Of a DNA stretch of 60,000 nt, positions 33,000 through 46,118 are shown in pieces. The notes beneath the pieces are model-generated. The model did not search any database. It had not been told where the DNA came from and worked only from the letters and a program-made list of their open reading frames with translations. Origin of the DNA: Owenia fusiformis. Taxonomy: Eukaryota; Annelida; Polychaeta; Sabellida; Oweniidae. The position numbers and the translations under genes are program-made. Each line of letters begins with the position of its first letter. Within the stretch, counting starts at the first letter, position 1. The stretch is from contig CAIIXF020000002.1 in the NCBI GenBank assembly GCA_903813345.2, positions 5,310,001-5,370,000 of the forward strand, read 5' to 3'.

Positions 33000-34450
33000 T
33001 TAAGATGTGTTCTAGAATCTTTATTCCGACCATGCAACCCCGTATCAATTTCGTATCTCAAGTATTCAAGGATTTATAATTTGTTTCGATCAACCATCCA
33101 TGATATCTCAATTAAATTCCACACTTTACATTTCGACCAACCGTACTGTCAATTATGTTCCATATCTTTGGATTCGTCGGGTTCCTGTAGTTCCAGAATT
33201 CACATTTGGCTCAACCCTCGTATTTTAATTAAATTTCAGAACCTACAGTCTCTTTAACCCTCGATTGTCAATTATGATCCAGAATTAGCATTTATGAGTA
33301 AACTGAGTTTTATCATTTACATTCGACTCAACGCTTGTTATTTTGAATAATTTGTGTCACCACTGGTACACGTATGCCAATAATTTTAAAGAACCTATAT
33401 TTTGATTGACCATTGAATGTCAATTAAGTTTGAGAATTTGCATTTCGATTTGCCCTGTATCTCCGGGCTCTAGAATTTACATTTAAAACTCACCACTCGT
33501 TATCAATTCAGTCCAACATTTTGTACCCTGCGTGCAGAGTCTAGTTAAACGTGAAGACGGAGCTCTCTTTTAACAAGTGAAGTCGAACGAATGTTAAGGG
33601 TAAACATTTTGATCACTCTCCAATGTAAAATATAAGTTTTCCAGAATTTGCAATTAGATTTGCCCTGGATCTCAAAATGAGTTTCAGATTTTACATTTGA
33701 CTCAACCCTCGTATAAATTATGATATGGAATCTACATTTGGCTGGAATTCCGATTATGTTAGGGGAGGCATCAAAAATTCGATGTCGGATAGAAAACTAA
33801 ATAAATCTAGTTAAGGGGGAGGGGGTTCAAACCCATTTCAGTTTGCTATCAGACGAATTTCAACATTTCATATTTATTTTGTTTTGGGGGGAGGGGGGGG
33901 AGGTCTGAGTCAAAACCCATTTCAGTTTGCTATCAGACGAATTTCAACATTTCATATTTATTTTGTTTTGGGGGGAGGGGGGGGAGGTCTGAGTCAAAAC
34001 TAGATTTATTTAGTTTCTGATCCGACATCGAACTTTTGATGCCTCCCCTTACAGAATTTACATTTTGATTTGCCCATTATCTCAACTTAATTCCAGATTT
34101 TATACTTGAATTGAGTGACGTTTGTCAATAATGTTTCAGTACCTACATTTTGGTCAAACTTCGAATGTCCGATGCCTTCCAGAATTTGCATTCTGATCAA
34201 TCCTCGTATGTCAACTATGTTCTGGTATTTGCATTTTGATTTACCCGGTATTTCAAGACACGGGGCAATTGCAAATGTTTTATTTGGCTCAACCTTTGTA
34301 TAACAGTATAATAATCACATATATGTTCCAAAACCTATTGATTAAACCCTCGTATGTCAATTATGTTCAATAATTTGAGATTTCCCCTTATATATTAACT
34401 TTATATTTGGCTCAACAATCGTATCTCAATCGTGCTCTATAGAATCCAAG
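33000..34450. repeat. Degenerate minisatellite upstream of LRR-Ig paralog B
   Basis: The phrases CAGAATTTACATTTGGCTCAA, CCCTCGTAT and TCAATTATGTTCCA recur many times in loose 40- to 50-bp cycles with variants such as GATTTGCCC(T/G)G(T/G)ATCTC. The array is interrupted by a MITE (33762-34048). It covers the expected promoter side of paralog B. Confidence 0.7.
33762..34048. mobile_element. PIF/Harbinger-like MITE with internal G-rich repeats
   Basis: About 50-bp inverted ends (GGGGAGGCATCAAAAATTCG on the left, its near-complement ending GATGCCTCCCC on the right) are flanked by TTA on both sides (33759-33761 and 34049-34051), the usual Harbinger-type duplication. Inside are two tandem copies of an approximately 85-bp unit ending in a long G/A-rich run (GGGGGGAGGGGGGGGAGG). 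There is no transposase. Confidence 0.8.
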
Positions 34451-37085
34451 AATGTATCGAACATCCAAAAGTGGAACCAAACGTTTTTGCTTTCTTCTAA
34501 AGAAATAACATTTAATAATTTCATCCAATCCATTAGGATTTCTTTTATCGCCTTTTTGTCAATCCTAGCTACGCTTCGCACATACAGTATTCATCCCAGA
34601 TTTCGTTGGAAAGTATATCTGTTTTAGTTCAATATTATTTGAATCCATTCAAAGCTGTTTTGCAAATATAAACAAATACAAAAATATTTTAGTTCAATTT
34701 TTGATTTTTTTCGATTTACGTTTAGGCCTTATTTCAAGAAACAATATGGTGTACAAAATAGTTTTTTTTTTATTTTCGCGAAAAATAGTGCATTTATTTC
34801 CCTGGTTCCAACAACAAACGGTTAGCTTACATACATGTAATAATAAAAATTTCCAGGCTAATAAATATAAGTGTTTTCTATATTACCCCTCAGATGCGAT
34901 ACAGGTAACTTACCATTCATGCTTCTGTTCCGTTGGGTGAAGTCAACGTCCACACACCTCCGAAAATGTAGCTGCAGTGGTTTACAAGGAGCAGGTACAT
35001 TTTATACGACCAGAAAACAATTGAATCTGCCATCCAATTAATAAAATACCACTTAACCAACGACTACTAATATCGAATTTATATCACAAATGAAATAAAA
35101 AGTTTTGATATTATATTGAATTTGGGATATTATACTATATGGCCATTTTCTCAAGTCTTAGTAGTTTTTTCCTCCATTACTATATGATTTTTAGACAAAA
35201 TGTATGCGTCATTTTCTTGCAGGGATATTGAACTCTCAAAGATCATGAAACAGTCACTTGGCAATGCTGACACCTTGATGGGGACATAAGCAATAACACC
35301 AGGTTGCGGTATGGTACCAAGGTCCCATATTGAAATAGGAAAGATAAATTATACAGTTATCTATATTCTGATTTCAAACTCAACCCGAAAATTCAAAATC
35401 ATACGTAACCTGCAATATCAATAGATTTTGATATTCAAACCATCTTCTAAGAGCTTCAAGCTCATGCAGAAAAGTAATTGTATTTTCAAGTCAACGGATA
35501 ACAGTAGTTTACTTTAATTTACAATTTGTACTAGTTCAAGAAAAGGGTTCAAAGATTTAAGCACTGGACTCTTAGTGTAATGTGGAATGAGCATTCCCGA
35601 TCCTTGAAAGTGTTGCTTTCCAAAATCTGCTCAAGATGCGCAGCACCAAGTGTTAATCGTATAGTCTTGCTTAAAAGACCCTGTACCCCCCCCCCTTTAT
35701 CTTTCTCTCTATATATTGCCAGGTAAAGAGAGTGAAGGTGAGGGGGGGGGGTGGATACAGTCTTTGAGCAAGACTATTAATCTTAGGAAACAACGCTTGG
35801 AAGGAATGGTTGTTCCACAATGCATTGAGTCCTGGGCTTAAATTTTATTCCCGTATTGCAAAATATTCCCTACCATGATGTTAAAAGATCACTAAACATA
35901 TTTTCAAGGAAATTTTTTGAAATGATCAAGCTGACAAAGCATCAATTTCAATCCGTAGAGTCAAGTTGTCATATCGGCAACCATTCAATCCAATGTTACA
36001 ACTCTAGCAAAAGAATCTTTCACAAGTGCGTTGAATCCAAACTTCGATGTAGTGCTTGAAGTATCTATTTACAAACAAAGCTCAAGTGACATAGGTTATA
36101 TAGTCGTTTTATTAATTTCAAAATCAGTGTTCAATGACATTTGGAATTTTGAAAACATATCTGGTATAAAAATGCCATAAAAACAAGACATTTTATTGTC
36201 TATGATTTATTGTTATTCAAAGCAAAATAATTTCTGATCTCTTCATAATTCACTTCACTACTAAACATGTGTTTTACTAAAATTGGTTAAAATGACCGTA
36301 CCATTACCTTTGTGTGCATTAAAAAATTTAAATTATTAATTTAAAATGTACTTTTTTACTTTATTTATTTATCTTTATTAAAGTTACATTACAATAACAT
36401 AAACAAAATTCTGTGCATCACATTATTCTTATAACGTTTGAGGATACTATTATGTTGTATCAGCGTTTCAGAAATTATGACTTTTTGACAGAAAACCAAG
36501 TGTAAAAAGTACCATCGTTCACCCAGTTTAATATGGTGAATTCCAATTGCTAACAATATTTTTTCTTAATTTAGGGTATATTTGTTTTAGCTGGGTGCAT
36601 AATTATAAAATAGACACATATAACATAAAAACTCGTTGTTTTCAAGTATAAGATAAGTAAATTGGGTTAATTGTCATTTTAAACGTATTTAATGCCAAAT
36701 TACCAATTACCTGGGATATCCTCATTAAATAGCAAGGCTATTGCAAAAATTAAAATGTTAAGAATAAACTTCATCAACTTGAAGATACATAATAATAATG
36801 TTGAGGAGCATTTATAGAAAATGAATTGTTATTTTAGAACATTTAAACTATTTGGCAGAAATATGAGTTATATTGTAATAAACTCGCCTTGTTAAAGGCA
36901 ATCGGTGCAAATGTTTCTTACTTGTGCTATAAGTTTAATGACCATAGACGTTTTCATCTCTATAGATGCAAAAATTGGTCGAGAAATGGACATGGAAATA
37001 AGGCTTTGCTTGGATGTTTTAATTCAAGTAGAATTTTACAAGAGTCTAAAGGAATAATTTGTAACAATCTCACATATTATGCAAT
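34451..37085. other. Non-coding stretch, no gene seen
   Basis: AT-rich, without credible coding exons. The only structure found is the inverted repeat at 35570-35835. Confidence 0.5.
35570..35835. repeat. Foldback repeat with C-run/G-run arms
   Basis: ATAGTCTTGCTTAAAAGACC with a long C run on the left pairs with a G run and TCTTTGAGCAAGACTAT on the right, around a short centre at about 35705-35720. Weaker inverted similarity continues outward (GGAATGAGCATTCC versus GGAATGGTTGTTCC). No coding capacity. Confidence 0.65.
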
Positions 37086-37565
37086 CCCTTATAAAAATTC
37101 CGACCTTGAAATTCCGAAAACAAATGGTTACAAACCATTGCACAACCATTGTTCCAACCATCGCTGTAATGATTGCCAACCATTGGGATGCAACCATTGC
37201 AATTGTGGTTGCAAATCATTGAAAGTGTTTCAATGATTTGTAACCATTACAAATGGTTGGCAGGTTTGAATGATTTTCTTGCAACCATTGCAAGTAAATG
37301 CAACCATTTTCACTTTGAGAAAAATCCATAATTGTGAAGGACTAGATTTAATGTAAAAGTCAGTATTTTAAGTTGCACCTAATAAATGATAAACAATAAC
37401 CATGCCTCTTTAAATTGCATTGGCATGTATACGATCATCCAAGACTGACATCCTCTATGAAATTACAATGACATGTCAAAAAAACACCTCTATGAAATTG
37501 CAATGACATGTCAAAAACAATTATTAGTACCAACAAAAAGTTCCAAAAAGCAAGCCCAGTATTCT

Positions 37566-38300
37566 GATTAAGAACCCCTATTCTAACTACTGAAAATGGA
37601 TTCTAGTAATACTCACCGACATGAAACTCAATCAACTTGAGTTCTTCAGAGAAAACAGAGAATTTCAGCAAGGGTACATTGACTTTAACATGGTGACATA
37701 CATGCAGGATATATAAGGGTTTATGTACTGGGAGGTTTTGGATATGGGGTTTATCCAGAGGGAGATATGCATATCTACCTGAGGGACTGTAGGGGCCAAG
37801 GTAGATGTGCATATCTCACGAGGGATGAACCCATTATCCAAACCGACCGTACATAACTGCTTTATCCTATACCAAGTAGAGTTTTCAGGGCCATATGGCC
37901 ATTTCTAGTACAAGGTGTAAAAATAAACAAATCATTCATATGCAAAGTTATTTTATTGCATCACCGGAAGCGGGAAGATATGCACCGGAAGCGGAAGATA
38001 TGCACCGAAGCGGAAGATATGGCGGAAGATATGGAGGTTCTGGATATGGAAACCTCAAAATCAGGATACGGGATATATCTTACCAACTCATCTCCCTAAA
38101 ACTCTACTTGGCATAGGATAAATGATGGTATCCCAATGCTAAGTCATTAACCAATGAAGTATGTCCCCATATAAATCATTGTACCCTTGCTAAATCCTCA
38201 TTTTCTCAGAAGAACTCAAGTTGATAGAGTCTTAAAAAATAGATCTGTGTTGGTGAGTAGAATCCATTTTCAATAGTAAGAATAGGGGTTCTTAAACAGA
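37566..38300. repeat. Foldback repeat with about 120-bp arms
   Basis: Left arm: GATTAAGAACCCCTATTCTA through CTCAATCAACTTGAGTTCTT. Right arm: AAGAACTCAAGTTGATAGAG through AGAATAGGGGTTCTTAA. The centre (about 37965-38030) contains a purine-rich tandem repeat based on CCGGAAGCGGAAGATATGCA. No coding capacity. Confidence 0.75.
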
Positions 38301-39029
38301 ACATTAAAGCTTAACTATGGCCTTTTTGAATTTTTTGTTTAGTACACTATAAGATAACGTTTTTGTCTTAAACACTGACTTAGGTTTTCAAAATGATTTT
38401 GAAAATAAAATTTGTCAAAGTGCGAGTAAACTAGTTAATGCCATTTCCTGACACTTCATGTTAGAATTAAAAAACAGTTCAACATTAATATTAGCTACAG
38501 CAACAAAAAGACTACATGAAGATGCATGTAGAAATAATCTTGATTTACTTCATTAAATAATCAAAATTTAATCAAAGTGATATCATATTTGAAGTCTACA
38601 TGTAAAATTGCATCTAGAAATGTGGTTTAAAAAAGTATTTATCAACTTTGAAAAATAATTTTCTTTGAAAATGTGACTTCTAGGTCGAGGGTATTCCCTA
38701 TTGACCCCATGTTATAAAATCACTAAAAGTGAAATATCATTTATTGTGTTAGACAGCCACACAATATTTTCTTTTACTGGACATATTTTCAATTATATAA
38801 TTATGCGACACATGTGACAGGAAAAATGATCCACTTAATCTGATGAATATTCAACTTTAAGGGAACCTTCTTTTATATTACCTGCCATGTTAATTTACCA
38901 AAGAGTTTTGCTATTATATAATAAAGAGTATTTTTGAGAACATAAAATGAATACCCTGTTGGATTACTAAAATGAATACCCTGTTGGAAAACTGATTTGA
39001 CTCATTAGAGATATACACAATCATGATTT

Positions 39030-42000
39030 TTCAAGAATACAATTGATCACACCTTTCCCCCTCCCCAACCCCTGGCTTAGCCAATGCTAATGACAAAACC
39101 AAGACATGTTGAATACATGTAGAAGTCTGAAAATTCCCATGCTTTAAAACAACTACATGTACATAGTTACAGTATATTTCTGCTATTATAGAAAAGAAAC
39201 ATAAGAAAAATGATATTCAAAAATTTCAAGCTAATGACTTTTCTTAGAGTTGGTAATATCTAATAGTTTACAGTGCTTCATTTAAATGTGTTGCATTGTC
39301 GGCCATTTTGGTCGGATGGCTAATTAAAGTCGGCCATTTTGGTCGGATAGCTAATTAAGTCGGCCATTTTGGTTGGATGGCTAATTACTTTGTTATTGGT
39401 ATTATTTGCGTTGACAGTTGTCATGCCAACTGGTAAATGATAATTTGAAAATAATTTTACAAATGATGTTTCCGGATAATAACATTTTTTGCGATTTTTG
39501 CTTTATATGATAAAAAGTTTTAGCTAATTTAAAAAATGAGAATTTACCATGTGGCATTGATTTCTTAATCTTGGGTCTAATTCCTCTTAGAGCTCATTTT
39601 ATAAAATCCTGAAAAGTGAAATATCTTGATAAGTACTGAAAAGATGATATTTGACACTCGCTTAATCCAAAGAATAAATAAAATGCATGATGAACTTTTG
39701 AAGGAGTCTTATGTCCTTAAACTTCAACTAAAATTAGCAAGATAAGTGAATTACTAATCTTAAGTTTGATCTTCAAAGTGTGAAAATCAAAATAAGCAAG
39801 ATAAGTAGTTTTCCCAACCAAATAAAAACCTAAGAATCATAAATCTTTTCAATGAGTCAGATGTATAAAATAAGCTTGATCGGAGACTATGTTCTCAATA
39901 AGTTATACAAGTAACAAAACTTAAAAGGCGGTCAGACTCTTTGTTATTTTAAGACAAATATAATCAGAGCAATCAGACATCCCAATCAAATTCTTGTCTG
40001 CTTCTTAACATTTAGTAAAGCATTACACAAGGTTTGATGCCTGTTTTATCTACTATTTCTGCCTCCAATTTTATCTTATATTAAGGCTATTTGCATCACA
40101 GAAGATCAAGTAGTCTCTTGTGTATTTAAAAAATTAAATTATTTTTTTATTTTTATAATTATACCATTTATTCCAATATTCCAAACCATTCAAATCTAAC
40201 TTCAGTCCAGACTTATATTTGATTAAACCCCCCTCCCTTTCACCAATACATCAATCTAGATATCAGCAAAAACTAAACAAAGACTCAACAGTAAATGTTA
40301 TTCAATAATGTTTAACTTGCACATAGTTTTGAATTATGCCAAATTGCCCTAACCTTAGTCTAGACTAATATTTGTTTTAACCCCCCCCCCTCCCCCTTTT
40401 ACCAGTACATCAATCTAGATATCAACAAAAACTAAATAAAGACTCAACAGAAACAGGAATAAAGACTAATTTATATTTCAATAAATGTTATTCAGTAATG
40501 TTTAAGTTGCACACAATTTTGAATGATGCCCAATTGTTCAGTCCTAACTTCAATCCAAACTAATGTTTGATTTTGGTTTGATTTGATTCTACCAGAACAT
40601 CAATCTAGATATCAACATAAACTGAAATAAAGACTTCAATTTCAGTAAATGTTATTCAGAAGTTTCTGTTTTACTTGCACATAACTGCTATGAATTATGC
40701 AAAAGCACTCAGCCCTGACTTCGGTCCATGGGCTCTTTTTTAAGAATACAATTGATAACACCTCCCCCACCCCCTGTCTTAGCCAATGCTAATAACAAGA
40801 CACAGTTAATACATGGTAGAAACGTGAAAATGTCTTATATGCTTTAAAACAGCTACTAGTTATATATACATCATTATAGACAAGTAATATAAAAAATTTC
40901 TAATCAATCTCAATAAGCTGATTTTCAAAAGTTTAAAGTTCCATGACTTTTCTTTTGGTAATATCTAATAGTTTACATTGCTTCAATTAAATGTGTTGCA
41001 TTGTCAGCCATTTTGGTCGGATGGCTAATTAAAGTCGGCCATTTTGGTCGGATAGCTAATTAAGTCGGCCATTTTGGTTGGATGGCTAATTACTTTGTTA
41101 TTGTTATTATTTGCATTGACAGTTGTCATGCCAACTGGTAAATGATAATTTGAAAATAATTTTACAAATACAGGTACTGTTTCCAGATAATAACATTTTT
41201 TGCGATTTTTGCTTTATATGATAAAAAGTTTTGGCTTTTTAAAAAATGAGAATTTACATGTGGCATTGATTTCTTAATCTTGGTTCTAATTCCTCATAGA
41301 GATCATGTTATAAAATCCTGAATAGTGAAATATCTTGATAACTACTGAAAAGATGATATTTGACTAATAAGATTTACAAATCTTTAGAGATAGTTTGATG
41401 TTCTGGTGTGAAAATCAAAATTAGCAAGATAAGTGGTTTTCCAAACCCAACAAAAACCCAGGGGGTTCACTGTAAACTTGGAATCACAAATCTTTCCAAT
41501 GAATCAGATGTATGAAAAAAGCTTGATTGTAGACTATGTTCTTTAAAACAGTATACAAATAAGTGATTTACTAATCTTTAGAGATACATGTAGTTTGATA
41601 TTCATAGTGTGAAAATCAAAATAACCAAGATAAGTGGTTTTCCCAACCAAACAAGAACTAAGAATCATAAATATTTCCACTGAATCAGATGTATAAAATA
41701 AGCTTGATCTATGTTCTCTAAAAAGTAAAGTAACAAAACTTAAAAGGCCATCAGGCTCATTGTTATTTTAAGACAGTTTAATCAGAGAAATCAGACATCC
41801 CAATCAAATTCAATTCTTGTCTGTGCTTCTAAGTAAAACATAATAAAAGGTTTGATGCATGTTTTATCTGACTATTTTTGCCCACAACTTTATTTTATAT
41901 TCGAGCAATGTGCATTATTGAAGACCAAGAAGTCTCTTGTACATTTAGAAATTAAATCGTTTTTTCATTTTATAAAACTACAGTTATTACCCCCCCCCCC

Positions 42001-42060
42001 TTACCAGTACATCAATCTAGATATCAACAGAAACTAAAATCAGACTTGTTTCCATTTCAG
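39030..42060. repeat. Decayed tandem duplication, about 1.7-kb period
   Basis: Ordered blocks repeat with an offset near 1707 bp. Examples are AAGAATACAATTGAT(C/A)ACACC (39033, 40741), three consecutive GGCCATTTTGGTCGGATGGC lines (about 39301 and 41007) and TACTGAAAAGATGATATTTG. A smaller block, GTGAAAATCAAAATA.(G/C)CAAGATAAG, occurs three times (about 39780, 41417, 41609). ACATCAATCTAGATATCA occurs four times (about 40245, 40407, 40600, 42010). The copies are strongly diverged. Confidence 0.75.
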
Positions 42061-43817
42061 TAAATGTATTCAGTAGTCTGTACTTTACTTTCATTCTTGT
42101 TTAAATCATACCTAAGCATTCAGTCCTTTTCTCCAGACTTATATTTGGGTAACCCCCCTCCCCTCTCCACAGAATCAAAGGTGATGATAAACTTGTCCAA
42201 GATTTTTCAAGAAAATGCACTGATGACCCAGTTTTCAAGTGATTTCAGGCAAAAAATCTAATGTAAACTCCCTGGAATTATAGAAATCTGAAGTCCCTTG
42301 GCAAACAAAAAGCTGGCTGTGCCATACCCTATAATTGGGATGGAGGTGGGGGGGGGGGGGCAAAAAATATAATGTGAAAACCCAGGAATTTAAGAAATCT
42401 AAAATCCCTTGGCAAAAGAAAAGCTGGCTATAACCGATCATTGGGATGGAGTTTCTGCTTGAAAATTTTTAAAAACTGCTGGATAATTTGAAAAACCTGG
42501 AGTGAACCAAAACATCACTTCTATTTTATGAATTCATATTATTTAAGAATTACTCAAATTGTATTAATTGTCTGAAAAAAAGATGTGAATGTTCCCTTTT
42601 TACAACAGTGAAACATGAAATTTCAATGAGGTAAAAAATGTATCCATGGAATAGAAAGTATATATTGTGATCTATCAGAGTCTCCTCTTATATATCAGCT
42701 GAATCTTAAGCTGAGTCAGTTTCAATTATAAATTGTTGCATATAGATCCCACAATAAGTATTTTTAGTTAAGTTATGATTCTATTCTCTTAAGATTCTGT
42801 TAATCATATGTCTCCTGTCTTTTAAGTTAGAAAAAACAAATATACAAGTAATTGTTTTCACTAAAGAATGATAAAAAGCCCTGGGTAAAAACCTAAAGGA
42901 TTATAGGATTATTAATTCGTGGCCCTGATTATAATAAGTCTTCTGTTACTCTTAATTCAGTGGTAGTAATTGCAATGTCTACCTGGTCACTGTCATCAAG
43001 GACTCAGACAGGATTCAGGCCTGTCAACTGTCCCGCAATTTGCGTATTTGTCACGCATTTGCTGAAGAATTTGAAGTCACGCCAGTTATTTTTGCGTGAC
43101 AGAAAATGTCACGCAAATACGCATTTTACCTGGTAATTGTCAAGCAAAAATATTTCTGTAGAAAAATTTCTAAAAAAGATCGTCTTCACAGCAAAAATAC
43201 GAACGCCGGAAAAAAAATGTACGCATTTCGTTCGGACTTTTCACGCGAATTGCAAATATGTCACGCATTCCGTACCTTGTGTGACCCCATTTTAGAGGCA
43301 AAAGCCCCTGTTAGAATTGATTGATCTCCGAAAGGTTAACTTTTACCCCTCTCCAATATAGATGTACAGTAATTACATTGTGGACATGCATTAACATCAA
43401 CATTTCTTCAGACATACTTCTACATGTTCTACGGTCATTTCACTGAATTAAAACTCATGATGGTTGCAATTGTAAAAATGTTCAATGATTGAATGCGACC
43501 ATTGCAACCATTGCAGATTTCAATGAGTAATGGTTGTAGATGGTTGCATTTAAAAATGCAATGATCACATGTTAATGGTTGCTTAACCATTGCAGAGTGA
43601 AATTCTAATGGTTACAGCCGATGGTTGCACAATGATTGCATGTCATTTTGCAATGGTTTTTCCTTTGATCTAAATGGTTGAAGCAATCATTAATCGATGA
43701 TTGCTTGCGATGGTTTGTTTTCGGAATTTCAAGGTCGGATTTTTTATAAGGGATGTCACATATGCAATCTCACATGTTATGCAATTTCACATTGTATGCA
43801 ATCTCACATATGCAATC

Positions 43818-44287
43818 TCATATGTAATGCAATCTCATATTATGCAATCTCAAGTGTTTGGCGCGACTGGTGACTGTAAACGTCTTATTGCACAACAAAC
43901 ACATCAAATCTTTAGTAACATGATTCACAAATCCACTTCTTGAGCTGAAAAGTTTGAAACAAGTGTCACACTGTACTGGTTTAAGCCCATTATGTTTCAA
44001 ACCATGCGCCTCAGCGTCCTCATTGTCAATACGTTGATTGCAGACATCACAGTAACCATTGTGGACGAGACACATGTGTCTCTCAAGACACTGCTTAGAT
44101 GGACACTGTTTACCACATACGTTACAGTCAGTTTCAGATGGATCCTCGATCAGAATATCTTTCGGGTCAACAGGGTTTTGTGCGGTTGCGTGGCTCATGA
44201 TGGTTGCCCCTTGGGGTTCGTTTCTAGAAGTTGTGCTATCCCTCCATGTAGTTGGATCAGTGACATTTTGTAAGGTTGATAGGTATG
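43818..44287 (-). CDS. Alternative terminal C2H2 exon 1
   Basis: Exon opening after an acceptor (AG at 44288-44289, preceded by a T-rich tract), with two bases completing a split codon. It then encodes 155 residues to a TGA stop. A Ser/Thr-rich lead precedes four zinc modules: C-x2-C-x12-H-x4-H, then three residues to C-x2-C-x11-H-x3-H, then C-x2-C-x12-H-x6-C in which the last Cys opens the final C-x2-C-x11-H-x3-H. The finger 2-3 linker HNGLKPVQC resembles the TGEKP linker. There is no local initiator context or promoter, so it is probably a 3' coding exon of a larger minus-strand gene that provides a DNA-binding end. The last residues (about NMRLHYI) and the stop come from a simple ATGCAATCTCAT repeat that runs into the downstream non-coding sequence. 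Confidence 0.8.
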
Positions 44288-46118
44288 CTGAAACAGAAAA
44301 TTTAAAAACATAAACATGTTGTTAAATTTCAGCTCGCATTTATCTGTACAATGATCATTTCCTAATGCAATATATTGTATAACTGTGTGTATTGTAACAT
44401 GCAGACATATCTTCAATTCAAATCACGATAAACGTTGGACACCATGAGATAATCTATGCAAGTTAAGGACAGATAAGACCCCAGGAACCTCATGTTTACA
44501 TTTAATAGAAATTCAATTTCTTAAACCATTCCTATCCTTTCAGCCTATTGAACTTAAGCTTAAATATTTTATTTTCACATTTCAACAAATTGGATATCAA
44601 TTGTGAAACACACTGTATATAGGTTTACCATATGGTCCAAAAGGGGATCCAGTTGCCAAACTTTTGGAGAGTAGTTTTATTAAACCTATAAGGTGAATAT
44701 CTTTTGAACCCAACAGTGTTCATTTTATATAGGTTCCCCTAAGCAAGGTGAGATTAACAAGAATCCCAGGGGCCTATGGGAGGAATAAAAAGGGAGACTA
44801 CCTATATAAACTGTTTGTTCATCTTAGGGTTTGTCCAAGGTGTGAGGTTTTCTGTACACATTTGCATTTGCATATAGTGTTCATGTTATAGAGGTTTTTA
44901 TCTTAGAGGGGTGTTCCATGTGAGAGGTTTACTGAACATATTTTGCATGTGCATGCATCCAAATTAAATTTCTTGTTTCACCTCAAGAATGGGGGCCATT
45001 AAATAGAGTTCATGTTTGTAGAGGTGTTCATCTTAAAGGGTTTTCAGTATGCATATGAGAAGTTTAATGTACACATGTTTCATGTACATATTAATGTCCT
45101 GACTGCAGACTGCCTTAGTTTTACTTGACCATTGGACCATATTCTTGGACTATATAATGTACAGGTCCCACAAATTCAAGGGCCAGAAGCATCTGGACCC
45201 GTCTGTTTCTAAGGTAACTCTTTGAGTGGGGATTGGGTGGTCACAGGCCTCATGTAAAATTACATCAAATACACTTTATGTTCACAAAACAATTTATTCA
45301 CAAAAAATTCAAATGACACTACAATTACATACATTGTATGTATATCAGTATTAATATATTGTATATTAGTATATGGTCAAGGCAGTTATTAATCCCTTTA
45401 GAGAATTATTGTAATAACACCAAGTAGTAGTAATAAATCAAATATCATCAAAAGTTTACATTACTTTACTTTTGTTTATAATTACAACTTTGAAAAAAAA
45501 TGTTTAATGATTTTCAAATAAGAGGCATCTTCAATTTTCAAGGTGTTCTTGTGAATCAAGATGAATTAAAGGTTCAACTTTTAAATACTATCAGTGAATG
45601 GTTTTAATTGGTACAGCTATTTTTAAAGGTAAAATGAATTAAATGTAAGTTGATTATGTACGAGGGGTGATCAATAAGCAATGACCACTTTTTTACATGG
45701 ATGCTTTTTATAGACCAATCTCTTTGATTATTTTGTATAAAAAGCATCTGTGTGAAAAAACATCCATTACTTATTGATCACTCCTCGTACAAACATATTG
45801 ACCTTGATCTTTATGAGAATGGAACCTTGAATGAGCTGTTTCCAGGAATATATTTTAAATACATACACTTCACATTCTTCATGTTTTTAAAATACATGAC
45901 ATGTTTAAGAAATTGCAAAACATAAATAATCTGTATTATGCATGTGCAATTGTAAATCTACATGCTGACAATAAAAAACAATTATATCAAAATTATCAAC
46001 AACGTGAAACCATTACAAAAATATATAATTAATAGGTCAAGTCTTGCAAACTTGACATTGAATTAATCAAAAAGTCTTTGTTTACGCATATCAAGAAAAT
46101 ATGGTCTATTCTGATTGG
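44288..46118 (-). other. Intron/intergenic DNA between zinc-finger exons 1 and 2
   Basis: No other exon recognised. It contains a palindromic mariner-type MITE (45661-45787) and scattered GAGGTGTTCATCTTA-like repeat fragments (44700-45060). Confidence 0.55.
45661..45787. mobile_element. 127-bp palindromic mariner-like MITE
   Basis: CGAGGGGTGATCAATAAGCA on the left pairs with TACTTATTGATCACTCCTCG on the right, flanked by TA (45659-45660 and 45788-45789). The inner AAAGCATC/GATGCTTT motifs also pair. A minimal Tc1/mariner-derived element. Confidence 0.85.

Larger units (their letters stand above)
37086..43752. mobile_element. 6.7-kb TIR-bounded non-autonomous element
   Basis: The left end CCCTTATAAAAATTCCGACC continues through CTTGAAATTCCGAAAACAAA. 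The right end (43713-43752) is the same sequence inverted, with one mismatch seen over about 38 bp. Both subterminal regions (about 37120-37320 and 43480-43700) are packed with AACCATTGCAACCATTG-type motifs in both orientations. Both outer flanks carry the same ATGCAATCTCACAT repeat, so the element appears to have landed in that repeat; an AT duplication is possible. The interior holds foldback and duplicated repeats but no transposase frame. The alternative is two separate small elements in opposite orientation. Confidence 0.55.

Noticed and set aside
32900-33061. N-terminal extension of LRR-Ig paralog B from the upstream ATG at 33061
   Set aside because: It would bury the signal peptide, and a splice acceptor lies between the two ATGs in the same place as in paralog A.
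36889-37236. 115-codon open frame with many Cys/His/Asn
   Set aside because: Its distinctive part is a translation of AACCATTGC-type transposon end repeats; no upstream exon or domain.
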